This document shows positions 23,464-31,630 of a stretch of 64,000 bases of DNA, piece by piece. The position numbers were made by a program, and so were the translations under genes. The notes below the pieces were generated by a model. It ran no database searches, was not told where the DNA came from, and saw only the letters and a list, made by a program, of their open reading frames with translations. The DNA comes from UBA1426 sp052034085 (GTDB lineage: Bacteria > Bacillota > Clostridia > Peptostreptococcales > Anaerovoracaceae), in the NCBI GenBank assembly GCA_052034085.1, contig JBPOJA010000011.1:1-64000 (forward strand). The letters are read 5' to 3'. Each line of letters begins with the position of its first letter. Within the stretch, counting starts at the first letter, position 1.

Positions 23464-25608
23464 ATGAGACGCTTAACCAGAATCAAAAAAAATATGCTGA
23501 GGCGCAGGGCGGCGAAAAGAAGGAGCATGGCATCCGCCGTGATTCTTATATTGCTGCTTTCAGCTGTGCTTCAGACATTTGCCTTTACACCTAACACGCC
23601 CAAGGAAGAAGTCATATACGTAAATCTGAACACGGACGGTACTGTAGATGCAATCTATGTTGTAAACAGTTTCGACCTGAGCGAAGACGGTAAAATAATT
23701 GATTATGGCGACTACACATCTTTTAGACAGCTAACAGAGTCGGGTGAAATAGTTATGGAAAATGAAACCATAACTATTGATGCGGCAGCGGGAAAGGTGT
23801 ATTACGAAGGCAAACTGAAAAATGAATCCATACCCTGGGATTTCAGAATCAGGTATTTTTTAGATGATCTGGAATACAGAGGGGAAGATTTGGCGGGAAA
23901 AAGTGGCAATCTGAAAATTACAATTGATGTAGGCGAAAATCCAAATTTCCATGTAAGCCGCGAGGAGGCAAAGGAGAATCTTTTCTTTAAAAATCTCGCC
24001 CTCCAGCTTGGGATGACCTTTGATGCATCCAAAACAAAGTCCATAGAAGCAGAGGGAGCTGTAATCGCCAATGCAGGGAAAAACAAGCAGATAATGTTTA
24101 CGGTTTTACCGGGGCGGAAATCATCGTTTTCGGTGACGGCAGAAGTTACAAAATTTGAGATGGAAGGGATAACAATAAACGGAATACCCCTGGATATGGA
24201 TTTTGATATAGACGATGAAGATGACGAAATGAATAAAGAGCTCAAGAAGCTAAAGGACGGTGTGAAGGAGCTGGATGACGGCGCCAGAGAGCTGAGGGAT
24301 GGTGTCAGGGATTTACGGGAAGGCACAGAAGAACTCAAGGATGGTGTTGAAGAACTTAATGATGGCGTTATAGAGATGGCGGACGGAACCGGCGAGCTCA
24401 GGGAGAACACAGATGAGTTTGTGGATGGGGTGAAAGAACTTGATGATGGTGTGGCCGATCTGAAAAAAGGTACTAAGGATCTGAAGGAAGGTACCAAAGA
24501 ACTTGATGAAGGTATGGGCAGGCTGGTTTCCGGTGCGGCCGGCATTAAGAGCGGAGCATCAGAGTTGTCAGAAGGGCTTTCGTTGTTAGCGCAGCAGAAT
24601 GCAAGTTTGGATACAGGTGCAAATCAGATATTTGCTCAAATGATAAATATGGCAAACGCTCAGTTGCCTGGAAATCCCCTGACAGCTGAAAATTTTGAAA
24701 GCGTGTTAAACTCCATGCTGGAGGCTGCAGAAAATGCAGCGCTGAACACTGTTATGGCAGACATAGGCAGTATTCAGGCAGAAGCTGCAGGGATAGTCTT
24801 AGGGGAAATCATCTCAGAAAATCCTGAAGCAACGCCAGAAGAAATATCAGAAATAATGACACTCCCCGAAACCTCAGAAAGAATAGGTTTGAAAGTTCAG
24901 GAAATAATTCAGTTCAGAGTAGGCGAAATACTGATGGATGATCCGGATTATGTGGCAATTTATACAATGCGGGAACAACTGAAAGGCTTTCGCTCGTTTT
25001 TGTATGGACTGCTGCAATACACCGGAGGTGTAGCCGCTTTGGCTTCCGGAGCTTCTGAATTGTCATCAGGCATAGGCAGCTTTTACAGCGGGCTGAAAAA
25101 AATTGACAAAGGAACGGCAGAGCTCAGGGATGGTGCTGAAGAATTGTATGACGGAGTTATAGATCTTAAAGATGGAACAGCCAAACTTCTGGACGGGGCA
25201 ATAGAATTAAAAGACGGGATAATAGAGCTGGATGATGGCGTTATTGAGTTGAAAGACGGAGTGCTGGAACTGTTTGACGGCGCCATAGAACTTCACGATG
25301 GTGTAATAGAGCTTCATGACGGAACCATTGAAATGGCAAAGGGCACTATGGAATTCAAGGATAAAACCGCAGATATTGAAAAGAAACTGAAAGATAAAAT
25401 CAGGGAAAAAATTGATGAGTTGCTGGGGAAAAGCTTTAAGCCGGTTTCTTTCGTATCGGAAAACAACATAAACATTGAGTCAGTACAGTTTGTCATGAAA
25501 ACATCTGATATATCTATAGAAGAAGTGGAACTGCCTCCCTACATACCGCCTAAACCTCAGACTTTTTTGGACCGGCTACTGAATTTATTCACTTTTTTGC
25601 TTCCATAG
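23464..25608 (+). CDS. Heptad-repeat (LxDG) membrane-anchored partner of the MMPL exporter, YhgE/Pip-like
   Basis: 714 residues, starting 3 bp after the exporter. The N-terminus has a basic region and one hydrophobic span (about 22-42), then a globular beta-rich domain (about 50-255). Two arrays of seven-residue repeats follow at about 261-352 and 544-634, with units such as ELKDGV, ELDDGV and DLKEGT. A helical segment lies between them. The chain ends with a short hydrophobic LLNLFTFLLP. Related LxxG repeats occur in YhgE/Pip-type proteins, often paired with MMPL transporters. Likely role: an extracellular rod or adaptor for export. The direct function is unknown. Confidence 0.75.
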   Translation: MRRLTRIKKNMLRRRAAKRRSMASAVILILLLSAVLQTFAFTPNTPKEEVIYVNLNTDGTVDAIYVVNSFDLSEDGKIIDYGDYTSFRQLTESGEIVMENETITIDAAAGKVYYEGKLKNESIPWDFRIRYFLDDLEYRGEDLAGKSGNLKITIDVGENPNFHVSREEAKENLFFKNLALQLGMTFDASKTKSIEAEGAVIANAGKNKQIMFTVLPGRKSSFSVTAEVTKFEMEGITINGIPLDMDFDIDDEDDEMNKELKKLKDGVKELDDGARELRDGVRDLREGTEELKDGVEELNDGVIEMADGTGELRENTDEFVDGVKELDDGVADLKKGTKDLKEGTKELDEGMGRLVSGAAGIKSGASELSEGLSLLAQQNASLDTGANQIFAQMINMANAQLPGNPLTAENFESVLNSMLEAAENAALNTVMADIGSIQAEAAGIVLGEIISENPEATPEEISEIMTLPETSERIGLKVQEIIQFRVGEILMDDPDYVAIYTMREQLKGFRSFLYGLLQYTGGVAALASGASELSSGIGSFYSGLKKIDKGTAELRDGAEELYDGVIDLKDGTAKLLDGAIELKDGIIELDDGVIELKDGVLELFDGAIELHDGVIELHDGTIEMAKGTMEFKDKTADIEKKLKDKIREKIDELLGKSFKPVSFVSENNINIESVQFVMKTSDISIEEVELPPYIPPKPQTFLDRLLNLFTFLLP

Positions 25609-25616
25609 GGTATAAT
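25588..25616 (+). promoter_or_regulatory. Sigma-A promoter at the end of the heptad-repeat gene
   Basis: TTCACT (25588-25593), 17-bp spacer, TATAAT (25611-25616), overlapping the final codons and stop of the upstream gene. It would transcribe the small membrane protein gene and those after it. Confidence 0.55.
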
Positions 25617-25654
25617 GTACACTGCTACGGAAACTGATGATGAGAGGATTAGGG

Positions 25655-25918
25655 ATGAAGAGCATTATAAAAAACTGGAACTATAAAAAACATGCACTAA
25701 CGGTAGGGACCATATATTCCGCCATTGCTGTAACAGGAAATGTGTTGATGCATAAAAAGAGGCGGATGAGTGATGCAAGTTTTGACCCCGTGGACTATTG
25801 CAGAAATATGCCCAAAAAACAGAAAATTTTCAATGGCCTTGTTGTTGCATTTTTCCTGGCAGATATGACTTTAGGTTATTGTGCCGTAAAATATGTGGAT
25901 AAGAAACTTAACGATTAG
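25655..25918 (+). CDS. Small membrane protein of unknown function
   Basis: 87 residues from the ATG at 25655 (GAGAGGATTAGGG just upstream). An ATG at 25637 would add six residues but leaves a very short leader. Two hydrophobic stretches (HALTVGTIYSAIAVTGNVL and FNGLVVAFFLADMTLGYCAV) are separated by a basic polar loop with DPVDYCRNMPKKQK, so a two-span membrane protein is likely. I do not recognise the family. The next gene starts on the base after its stop codon, and a promoter lies just upstream, so it heads a transcript with the DUF5685-like and J-domain genes. Confidence 0.7.
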   Translation: MKSIIKNWNYKKHALTVGTIYSAIAVTGNVLMHKKRRMSDASFDPVDYCRNMPKKQKIFNGLVVAFFLADMTLGYCAVKYVDKKLND

Positions 25919-26842
25919 ATGCATGGATATGTAACCCCTGACAGGCCCGAACTGAAAATAAAAGAGTACGAATTATATAAAGCTTATTATTGCGGGCTTT
26001 GCAAATCCGTAAAAAAAAGGCTGGGTCAGCTGCCCAGGCTGGTCTTGAACTATGATTACGTCTTTCTGGCTTTAGTTTTGTCTTCATTGTCAAAGGATAA
26101 GGAGACAATTGCATGGGAGCGATGCCACCTTCATCCGCTGAAAAAAATCCCCATTGCATCAGATAGCAGTGCTGAAAATCCGGCTATAGACTATGCAGCT
26201 GACATGATGATACTTCTTTCCCATTTCAAACTGGAAGACGACAAACGTGATGAAGGCAGCCTTCTTGCCAGAGGGGGCCTTTTGGCTTTAAAGAGGGCTT
26301 ATGATAAACTGAAAGTCCAATATGCCGATAAAAGCAGAAATATTGCCTTGCAGTTGCAAGAACTGGAAAAGCTTGAAAAAGAGAACTGCAGATCGCTGGA
26401 TATGGCGGCAGAGCCTTTTTCCATGCTTATGGGAGAGGTGTTTTCACCCGAATATATGAAAGATAACGATGCAAAAGCTGCTTTAAAAACAATAGGATAT
26501 CATCTGGGCAAGTGGATATATCTCATTGATGCTTATGACGATATTGAAGAAAATGCAATTATGGGAACATACAATCCTCTGATTTCACAATGGGCATACA
26601 ATCATGAAGCAGAAAGTGCAGAAAGCTTCAAGGCCAGGATAAAAGAGCGGGTAGAACTGAATTTGAATCTTTATCTTGCGGAACTTTCCGAAATCTGGGA
26701 AAGCCTGAAAATTGAAAAAAACCGGCAGCTTACTGAAAACATCATTTATGCGGGCCTGCTGAAAAAAACTGAAGAAATTCTTAATAAGGACGCCAATAAG
26801 GATGTGTTGGCAAGGAGCAATGAATATGAGAAATCCCTATGA
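25919..26842 (+). CDS. DUF5685-like protein
   Basis: 307 residues, largely helical, no signal peptide. Near the N-terminus is YYCGLCKSVKKRLG with a CxxC pair. Near residue 204 is GKWIYLIDAYDDIEEN, followed by YNPL. These match the DUF5685 family of Clostridia as I remember it. The D-x3-DD cluster in a helical protein recalls isoprenoid-synthase-like or phosphohydrolase-like metal sites, but this is only a suggestion. It starts immediately after the preceding stop (TAG-ATG) and overlaps the J-domain gene, so it is translationally coupled on both sides. Confidence 0.68.
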   Translation: MHGYVTPDRPELKIKEYELYKAYYCGLCKSVKKRLGQLPRLVLNYDYVFLALVLSSLSKDKETIAWERCHLHPLKKIPIASDSSAENPAIDYAADMMILLSHFKLEDDKRDEGSLLARGGLLALKRAYDKLKVQYADKSRNIALQLQELEKLEKENCRSLDMAAEPFSMLMGEVFSPEYMKDNDAKAALKTIGYHLGKWIYLIDAYDDIEENAIMGTYNPLISQWAYNHEAESAESFKARIKERVELNLNLYLAELSEIWESLKIEKNRQLTENIIYAGLLKKTEEILNKDANKDVLARSNEYEKSL

Positions 26843-27389
26843 GGTACTGGGAATAAAAGAGGGAGCTTCCGCTGAAGAAATAAAAACAGCTTATAAGGAA
26901 CTGGTGAAAAAATATCATCCCGACAAACATCAGGACAACCCCCTTTATGAGCTGGCTGAAGAAAAACTCAGAGAGATTAATGAAGCTTACGAGACTCTTA
27001 TGAAAAACGGAAGCCCGGGCGGCGGCAGCTTCAGGAAATCGTCAAACCGGAATTACTATCAGGTAAGGGTGGACATCGACAGGGGAAATCTTGCCGGAGC
27101 TGAAGCAGCATTAAATGCTGTGACTGACAGAGATGCTGAATGGAATTTCTTATACGGCATGCTACAGTTAAAAAAAGGATGGTATGATGATGCGATGACG
27201 CATATCCAGATTGCCATATCCATGGACCCCGGCAATATTGAATACAGACAGGCCTTAAATAACATGCTCATGAGAGCCGGGAATTTCAGAACTGCATCAT
27301 ATGAAAGAGGTTATTCAAACCAGGCTGATGAATTGTGCAGGATGATGCAGTGCTGCTGCTGTGCAAATCTGCTTTTTGACTGCTGCTGA
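26826..27389 (+). CDS. J-domain (DnaJ-like) co-chaperone with TPR-like and cysteine-rich tail
   Basis: 187 residues from the ATG at 26826 (AAGGAG 8 bp upstream). The J domain occupies about 2-66: NPYEVLGIKEGASAEEIK and the invariant HPD in KKYHPDKHQDN, which stimulates DnaK ATPase. There is no Gly/Phe-rich or zinc-finger region. The middle (about 78-145) looks like two TPR-type helices (GNLAGAEAALNAV, GWYDDAMTHIQIAI). The last 20 residues contain MMQCCCCANLLFDCC, seven or so cysteines that could bind metal, be lipidated or contact a membrane. It overlaps the DUF5685-like gene by 17 bp. Probably a specialised J protein for its neighbours. Confidence 0.83.
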   Translation: MRNPYEVLGIKEGASAEEIKTAYKELVKKYHPDKHQDNPLYELAEEKLREINEAYETLMKNGSPGGGSFRKSSNRNYYQVRVDIDRGNLAGAEAALNAVTDRDAEWNFLYGMLQLKKGWYDDAMTHIQIAISMDPGNIEYRQALNNMLMRAGNFRTASYERGYSNQADELCRMMQCCCCANLLFDCC

Positions 27390-27400
27390 AAGGAGATGGA

Positions 27401-28687
27401 ATGATTCCTTTATCAACGGCCATGAGGCCGAAAAAACTTGAGGAATTTATCGGACAGAGACACTTCTTCTATGAAGGATCTCTTCTTTATAATGCCGTGA
27501 AAAACAAGGCTTTTCAGTCTGCAATCTTCTTTGGGCCACCTGGCACGGGAAAAACCACCCTTGCAAGGCTGATAGCTCAGGAAATGGATTCAGACTTCCA
27601 GGAAATTAATGCTTCGGAAACCGGTATTAAAGAACTGAGGATAATAATCGAGAATGCCAAAGTGAAATTCTTCGGTTTGCAGAAAACAAAAACCTATTTA
27701 TATATTGATGAATTCCACAGATGGAACAAACTGCAGCAGGATTCTTTACTGAAAGCTCTGGAGGAAGGCACTGTCAACTTCATCGGCAGCACTACGGAAA
27801 ATCCCTATTTCGCCATAAATAATGCAGTTTTAAGCAGGGTAAGATCCGTATATGAATTTAAAAGCTTGGAAGCGGATGACCTTGTGACCATTTTAAAAAA
27901 TGCCTTGAGTGACAAAGAGCGGGGTTTAGGTGCAAGAAACATCACTATCGAGGAGAATGCCATGAAAGCTCTGGCAGAAATGTCAGGCGGAGACGCACGC
28001 ATCGCTTTGGACACTCTGGGTTTTATAGCTGACAACATAGGAGAAAGAAAAGCAATCGATTTGTCCCTTGTAGGGGAAGCCATGCAGAGGCAGACCGTAT
28101 TCTATGATAAAAAGGAAGATAAATATAATCTCTTGTCTGCCCTGCAGAAATCCATAAGAGGGAGTGACCCCGATGCCGCCACACATTATTTGGCCAGGCT
28201 TATAGAAGGAGAAGGGGATTTGCTTTTAATAGGCAGGAGGTTAATGGTCATAGCCTCTGAGGATATAGGCATGGCTAACCCCCAGGCCATTTCCATAGTG
28301 ACATCCTGTATCCAGGCTTCCCTTATGGTGGGTCTGCCCGAAGCAAGGATAATTCTTTCCCAGGCGGTGATTCTGCTGGCCTCAAGCCCCAAAAGTAATT
28401 CGACTATAATGGCAATTGATGAAGCGCTTTCGGATTTGAAAAGGAAGGATATAGACGATGTCCCACTGCACTTGAAGGACAGTCATTATGAAGGAGCGAA
28501 AGTTCGTGGCATTGGAACTGAATATAAATATCCTCATGCATATGGCGGGTATGTAAAACAGCAGTATCTGCCCGACAACCTGCATAAGGCAGGTGTGAAA
28601 TATTATAAACCGACTGAGAACGGCAGAGAAGCCGCATACAAAAAATTTTTAGAGGAAATAAGAGGATTGCTTGATGACAGAAAATAA
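27401..28687 (+). CDS. rarA: Replication-associated recombination protein RarA (MgsA)
   Basis: 428-residue AAA+ ATPase of the clamp-loader clade that acts at stalled replication forks. The Walker A is FFGPPGTGKTTLARL. The Walker B region reads YLYIDEFHRWNKLQQD, which has DEFH where most RarA have DEIH. A sensor 1 GSTTENP and a C-terminal tetramerisation domain with LPDNLHKAGVKYY follow. The length is normal for the family. AAAGGAG precedes the ATG, 11 bp after the J-domain gene. It overlaps the start of the ispH-rpsA gene by 14 bp. Confidence 0.95.
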   Translation: MIPLSTAMRPKKLEEFIGQRHFFYEGSLLYNAVKNKAFQSAIFFGPPGTGKTTLARLIAQEMDSDFQEINASETGIKELRIIIENAKVKFFGLQKTKTYLYIDEFHRWNKLQQDSLLKALEEGTVNFIGSTTENPYFAINNAVLSRVRSVYEFKSLEADDLVTILKNALSDKERGLGARNITIEENAMKALAEMSGGDARIALDTLGFIADNIGERKAIDLSLVGEAMQRQTVFYDKKEDKYNLLSALQKSIRGSDPDAATHYLARLIEGEGDLLLIGRRLMVIASEDIGMANPQAISIVTSCIQASLMVGLPEARIILSQAVILLASSPKSNSTIMAIDEALSDLKRKDIDDVPLHLKDSHYEGAKVRGIGTEYKYPHAYGGYVKQQYLPDNLHKAGVKYYKPTENGREAAYKKFLEEIRGLLDDRK

Positions 28688-31058
28688 CCCTGTACATATA
28701 TCAGAAAAAATAAAAGTTGCAAAACATTCCGGATTTTGTTTTGGTGTCAGGGAAGCCATAAAAAAAACGGAAGATCTTTTGGGAGTTAATGGTGAGATAT
28801 ATACATGCGGTCCGCTGATTCACAACCGCACCGTAACCGATGATTTGTGCAACAGGGGCCTGAGAATAGTGGATAAACTTTCAGATGTAAAAGAAGGATC
28901 AGTTTTGGTGATACGCTCACACGGGGAATCTGAAGGATTTCACGAAGAGGCTCAAAAAATGGGCCTGAAAATTATAGACGCAACATGCCCCTACGTTTCA
29001 AAGATACATCGGCTGGTTAAAAAAGCTCAGGAAGAGGGCCGCAATGTAGTGGTAATCGGCGATGCCAATCATCCTGAGGTTAAAGGCATAGTTGGATGGA
29101 CCGGTGGAAATGCAAAAGTCATAAACAGCCTTGAGGAGGCACAGGCCCTTAAGCTGGATAAAATAACACTGGTGGCCCAAACAACTATAACAGGAGCTTT
29201 ATGGGACAGCATAGCAGATTATCTGGAGAAGTCCACAGCTGACCTTGTGGCACTCAGAACAATCTGCAGTGCTACAGACCAGCGGCAAAGAAGTTGTGCC
29301 GAGCTGGCGGCAAACTCGGATATTATGATTGTAATCGGTGATAGAAACAGCGCCAATTCAAGAAAACTGTATGAAATCGCTCATAAAAACTGTAAAAACA
29401 CCTTTTTCGTGGAAAATAAGGGCGATTTACCATTGAAAGAGATTCAATTATGCGATAGAATAGGTGTTGCGGCAGGAGCCTCGACTCCTGAACGCATCAT
29501 TAAGGAGGTTATTTCCACTATGAGTGAAGCTATCACTGAGAACAAAGAGGTACTGGTTGAAGAAGCTGTAGAAGAAGTTGAAACCGAAGAAGTACAGGCA
29601 GAAGAAATTGCCGGAACAGCAGAAGAGGCTGTAGAAGAAGTCGTTGAAGAAGTCGTCGAAGAAGCTGTAGAAGAAGTTGCAGAAGAAGTTGCTGAGGAAA
29701 AAGTAGCCGTAGAGGAAGTTGTCGAGGAAGAAGTAAAGCCGACAAACCCAATGGAAAACTTCATGGACGAAATTGACAAGCAGATGATTTTGCCCAACAG
29801 AGGGGAAACCGTTGAAGGTGAAATTGTCCACGTCAGTGACAGAGAGATTGTTGTCAACCTGGGCTGCAAGAAGGACGGCATTATTCCCAAGGAAGAATTG
29901 GTCCTTGAGGATGATAAAGAATTAACCGAACTCTTCAAGGCTGGAGACACCATTCAGGCAAAAGTCATTAAAACAGATGACGGCGAAGGTAACATTCTTT
30001 TATCAAAGAAAAAACTTGTGATTAATGAACATTGGGACGAAATTGCAGAAGCACTGGAAGGAAAAACTGTTGTAAACGCAAAGGTTGTGAGAGAAGTCAA
30101 GGGCGGCGTAATAGCAGTATATAAGGAAGTATCCGGCTTCATTCCCATGTCCCAGTTGGCAGATAGATACGTTGAGAAGGCAGACGAGTTTATAGGCAAA
30201 ACTTTGCCCGTAAAAGTGAGCAAAGTTGACCAGAGAAAGAACAAGGCGGTTTTCTCACATAAAGCATATTTACTGGAAGAAAAGCAGAAGAGAGTACAGG
30301 AAATCTGGGAAGCTTTAACCGTAGGCGACATTGTTGAAGGAACAGTTATGAGGTTTACGGACTATGGTGCTTTTGTCGACATTGGAGGAATTGACGGGCT
30401 GCTTCATATCTCTGAAATTTCCTGGGGTAAACTTAAGCATCCGCAGGAAGTGCTGACAATCGGAGATACCATTGATGTGAAGATCCTGTCCATGAACAGC
30501 GAAAAGGGCAAGATTTCATTGGGGTACAAACAGACTCAGCCCGAACCCTGGCAGGTGATTGACGAAAAATATAAGGTTGAACAGGTGATTGACGGTACCG
30601 TTGTCCAGATTAAAGAATATGGTGCATTTGTTGAACTGGAGCCCGGTTTGGACGGTCTGGTACATATTTCCGAAATCGCGCATAAAAGGGTTACAAATAT
30701 TCAGGACGAATTGAGCGTAGGCCAGAAAGTCAAGGCGAAGATTCTGGAAATCGATAAAGACCGCAGAAGAATCAGTCTCTCCATAAAAGAAACAATAGAA
30801 CCTTCAATTATGGAAAAAGAAGAACCTGCTGTTGTTGAAGTGGCTGAGGAACCGGTTATCGTTGAAGAGCCGGGTGAAGAAAAACCGGCTGAAGAGGCTG
30901 TATCCGAAGAGCCAGCCGAAGAAGAAGCTACAACCGAAGAGGCCAAGAAGGAAGAGATAGCTGAGGAGGCCGCAGAAGATCCGACCGACGAGACAAAAGA
31001 AGAAGAGCCGGCCGAAGAAGAAGCCGTAACCGAAGAGGAAACGGCTGCAGAACAATAG
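28674..31058 (+). CDS. ispH-rpsA: IspH-S1 fusion: HMBPP reductase plus ribosomal protein S1
   Basis: 794 residues from the ATG at 28674 (AGAGG upstream); a TTG directly before it is in frame. Residues 1 to about 290 are IspH, the last enzyme of the MEP isoprenoid pathway. The three cluster cysteines are Cys22 (HSGFCFGVREA), Cys105 (DATCPYVSKIH) and Cys198 (TICSATDQRQ). A Glu/Val-rich linker (about 300-360) leads to four S1 RNA-binding domains (about 371-709), the best being YGAFVDIGGIDGLLHISEI. A long acidic tail ends the protein. This bifunctional fusion is known in many Clostridia. A terminator follows. Confidence 0.96.
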   Translation: MTENNPVHISEKIKVAKHSGFCFGVREAIKKTEDLLGVNGEIYTCGPLIHNRTVTDDLCNRGLRIVDKLSDVKEGSVLVIRSHGESEGFHEEAQKMGLKIIDATCPYVSKIHRLVKKAQEEGRNVVVIGDANHPEVKGIVGWTGGNAKVINSLEEAQALKLDKITLVAQTTITGALWDSIADYLEKSTADLVALRTICSATDQRQRSCAELAANSDIMIVIGDRNSANSRKLYEIAHKNCKNTFFVENKGDLPLKEIQLCDRIGVAAGASTPERIIKEVISTMSEAITENKEVLVEEAVEEVETEEVQAEEIAGTAEEAVEEVVEEVVEEAVEEVAEEVAEEKVAVEEVVEEEVKPTNPMENFMDEIDKQMILPNRGETVEGEIVHVSDREIVVNLGCKKDGIIPKEELVLEDDKELTELFKAGDTIQAKVIKTDDGEGNILLSKKKLVINEHWDEIAEALEGKTVVNAKVVREVKGGVIAVYKEVSGFIPMSQLADRYVEKADEFIGKTLPVKVSKVDQRKNKAVFSHKAYLLEEKQKRVQEIWEALTVGDIVEGTVMRFTDYGAFVDIGGIDGLLHISEISWGKLKHPQEVLTIGDTIDVKILSMNSEKGKISLGYKQTQPEPWQVIDEKYKVEQVIDGTVVQIKEYGAFVELEPGLDGLVHISEIAHKRVTNIQDELSVGQKVKAKILEIDKDRRRISLSIKETIEPSIMEKEEPAVVEVAEEPVIVEEPGEEKPAEEAVSEEPAEEEATTEEAKKEEIAEEAAEDPTDETKEEEPAEEEAVTEEETAAEQ

Positions 31059-31072
31059 TAAGTACCTAAAAT

Positions 31073-31104
31073 GGGACGGCCCCTGAACGGAGTCGTCCTT
31101 TTTT
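31073..31104 (+). terminator. Intrinsic terminator after ispH-rpsA
   Basis: GGGACG pairs with CGTCCT (one G-T), with further inner pairs across CCCC/GGAG, followed by TTTTTT. Confidence 0.85.
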
Positions 31105-31132
31105 AATAAACAAAAGGAGAATTTAAGCCGCC

Positions 31133-31630
31133 ATGAACAACATTACATTGATCGGGATGCCTGCCGCAGGCAAAAGTACTGTGGGCGTTGTGCTTGCAAA
31201 AACAATGGGGAAATCTTTTCTGGATGTTGATCTGCTGATCCAGGAGAAAGAAGGAAATTTACTTCAGAATGTTGTCAATAAATATGGGCACAATGGCTTC
31301 ATCCAACTGGAAGAGAAGTATATCCTGGGCATCGATGTTGCAAATACTGTAATTGCTCCGGGAGGCAGCGTGGTTTATAGTGAAAGAGCCGTCGGACACC
31401 TGAAAAAGCTGGGGAAGATTGTCTATTTAAGGCTTCCATACTATGTAATTGAAAAGAGGCTTAACAACATTCATTCAAGAGGGATAGCCATGAGGCCGGG
31501 TGAAAGCCTTATGGATCTGTACAAAAAACGAATACCTCTATATGAAAAGTATTGTGATTTTCTCGTTGATGCTGAAGGGTTGAATGTTGAAGAAGTTGTT
31601 GAGAATATTATTATTGCGATTGGGAAATAA
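31133..31630 (+). CDS. Shikimate-kinase-like P-loop kinase
   Basis: 165 residues, the usual size for AroK. The P-loop is GMPAAGKSTVG. The DVD at 32-34 matches the shikimate-binding aspartate region, APGGSVV matches the GGG loop in weaker form, and KKRIPLYEKYCDF matches the late arginine helix. The family's GFR arginine, which contacts the shikimate carboxylate, is replaced: the region reads GFIQLEEKY. So it is a shikimate kinase relative whose substrate could differ. It overlaps recN convergently by 20 bp. AAAGGAGA stands upstream of the ATG. Confidence 0.78.
   Translation: MNNITLIGMPAAGKSTVGVVLAKTMGKSFLDVDLLIQEKEGNLLQNVVNKYGHNGFIQLEEKYILGIDVANTVIAPGGSVVYSERAVGHLKKLGKIVYLRLPYYVIEKRLNNIHSRGIAMRPGESLMDLYKKRIPLYEKYCDFLVDAEGLNVEEVVENIIIAIGK

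Noticed and set aside
23802..24545. Long antisense open frame (247 codons, Ser/Pro-rich)
   Set aside because: It is the mirror of the LxDG repeat codons of the plus-strand gene and has no start signal of its own.
29444..29953. Long antisense open frame (169 codons, Ser/Thr-rich)
   Set aside because: It mirrors the Glu-rich linker codons of the ispH-rpsA fusion.
31133..31630. Confident aroK call
   Set aside because: The shikimate-binding arginine is missing, so only a family-level name is given.
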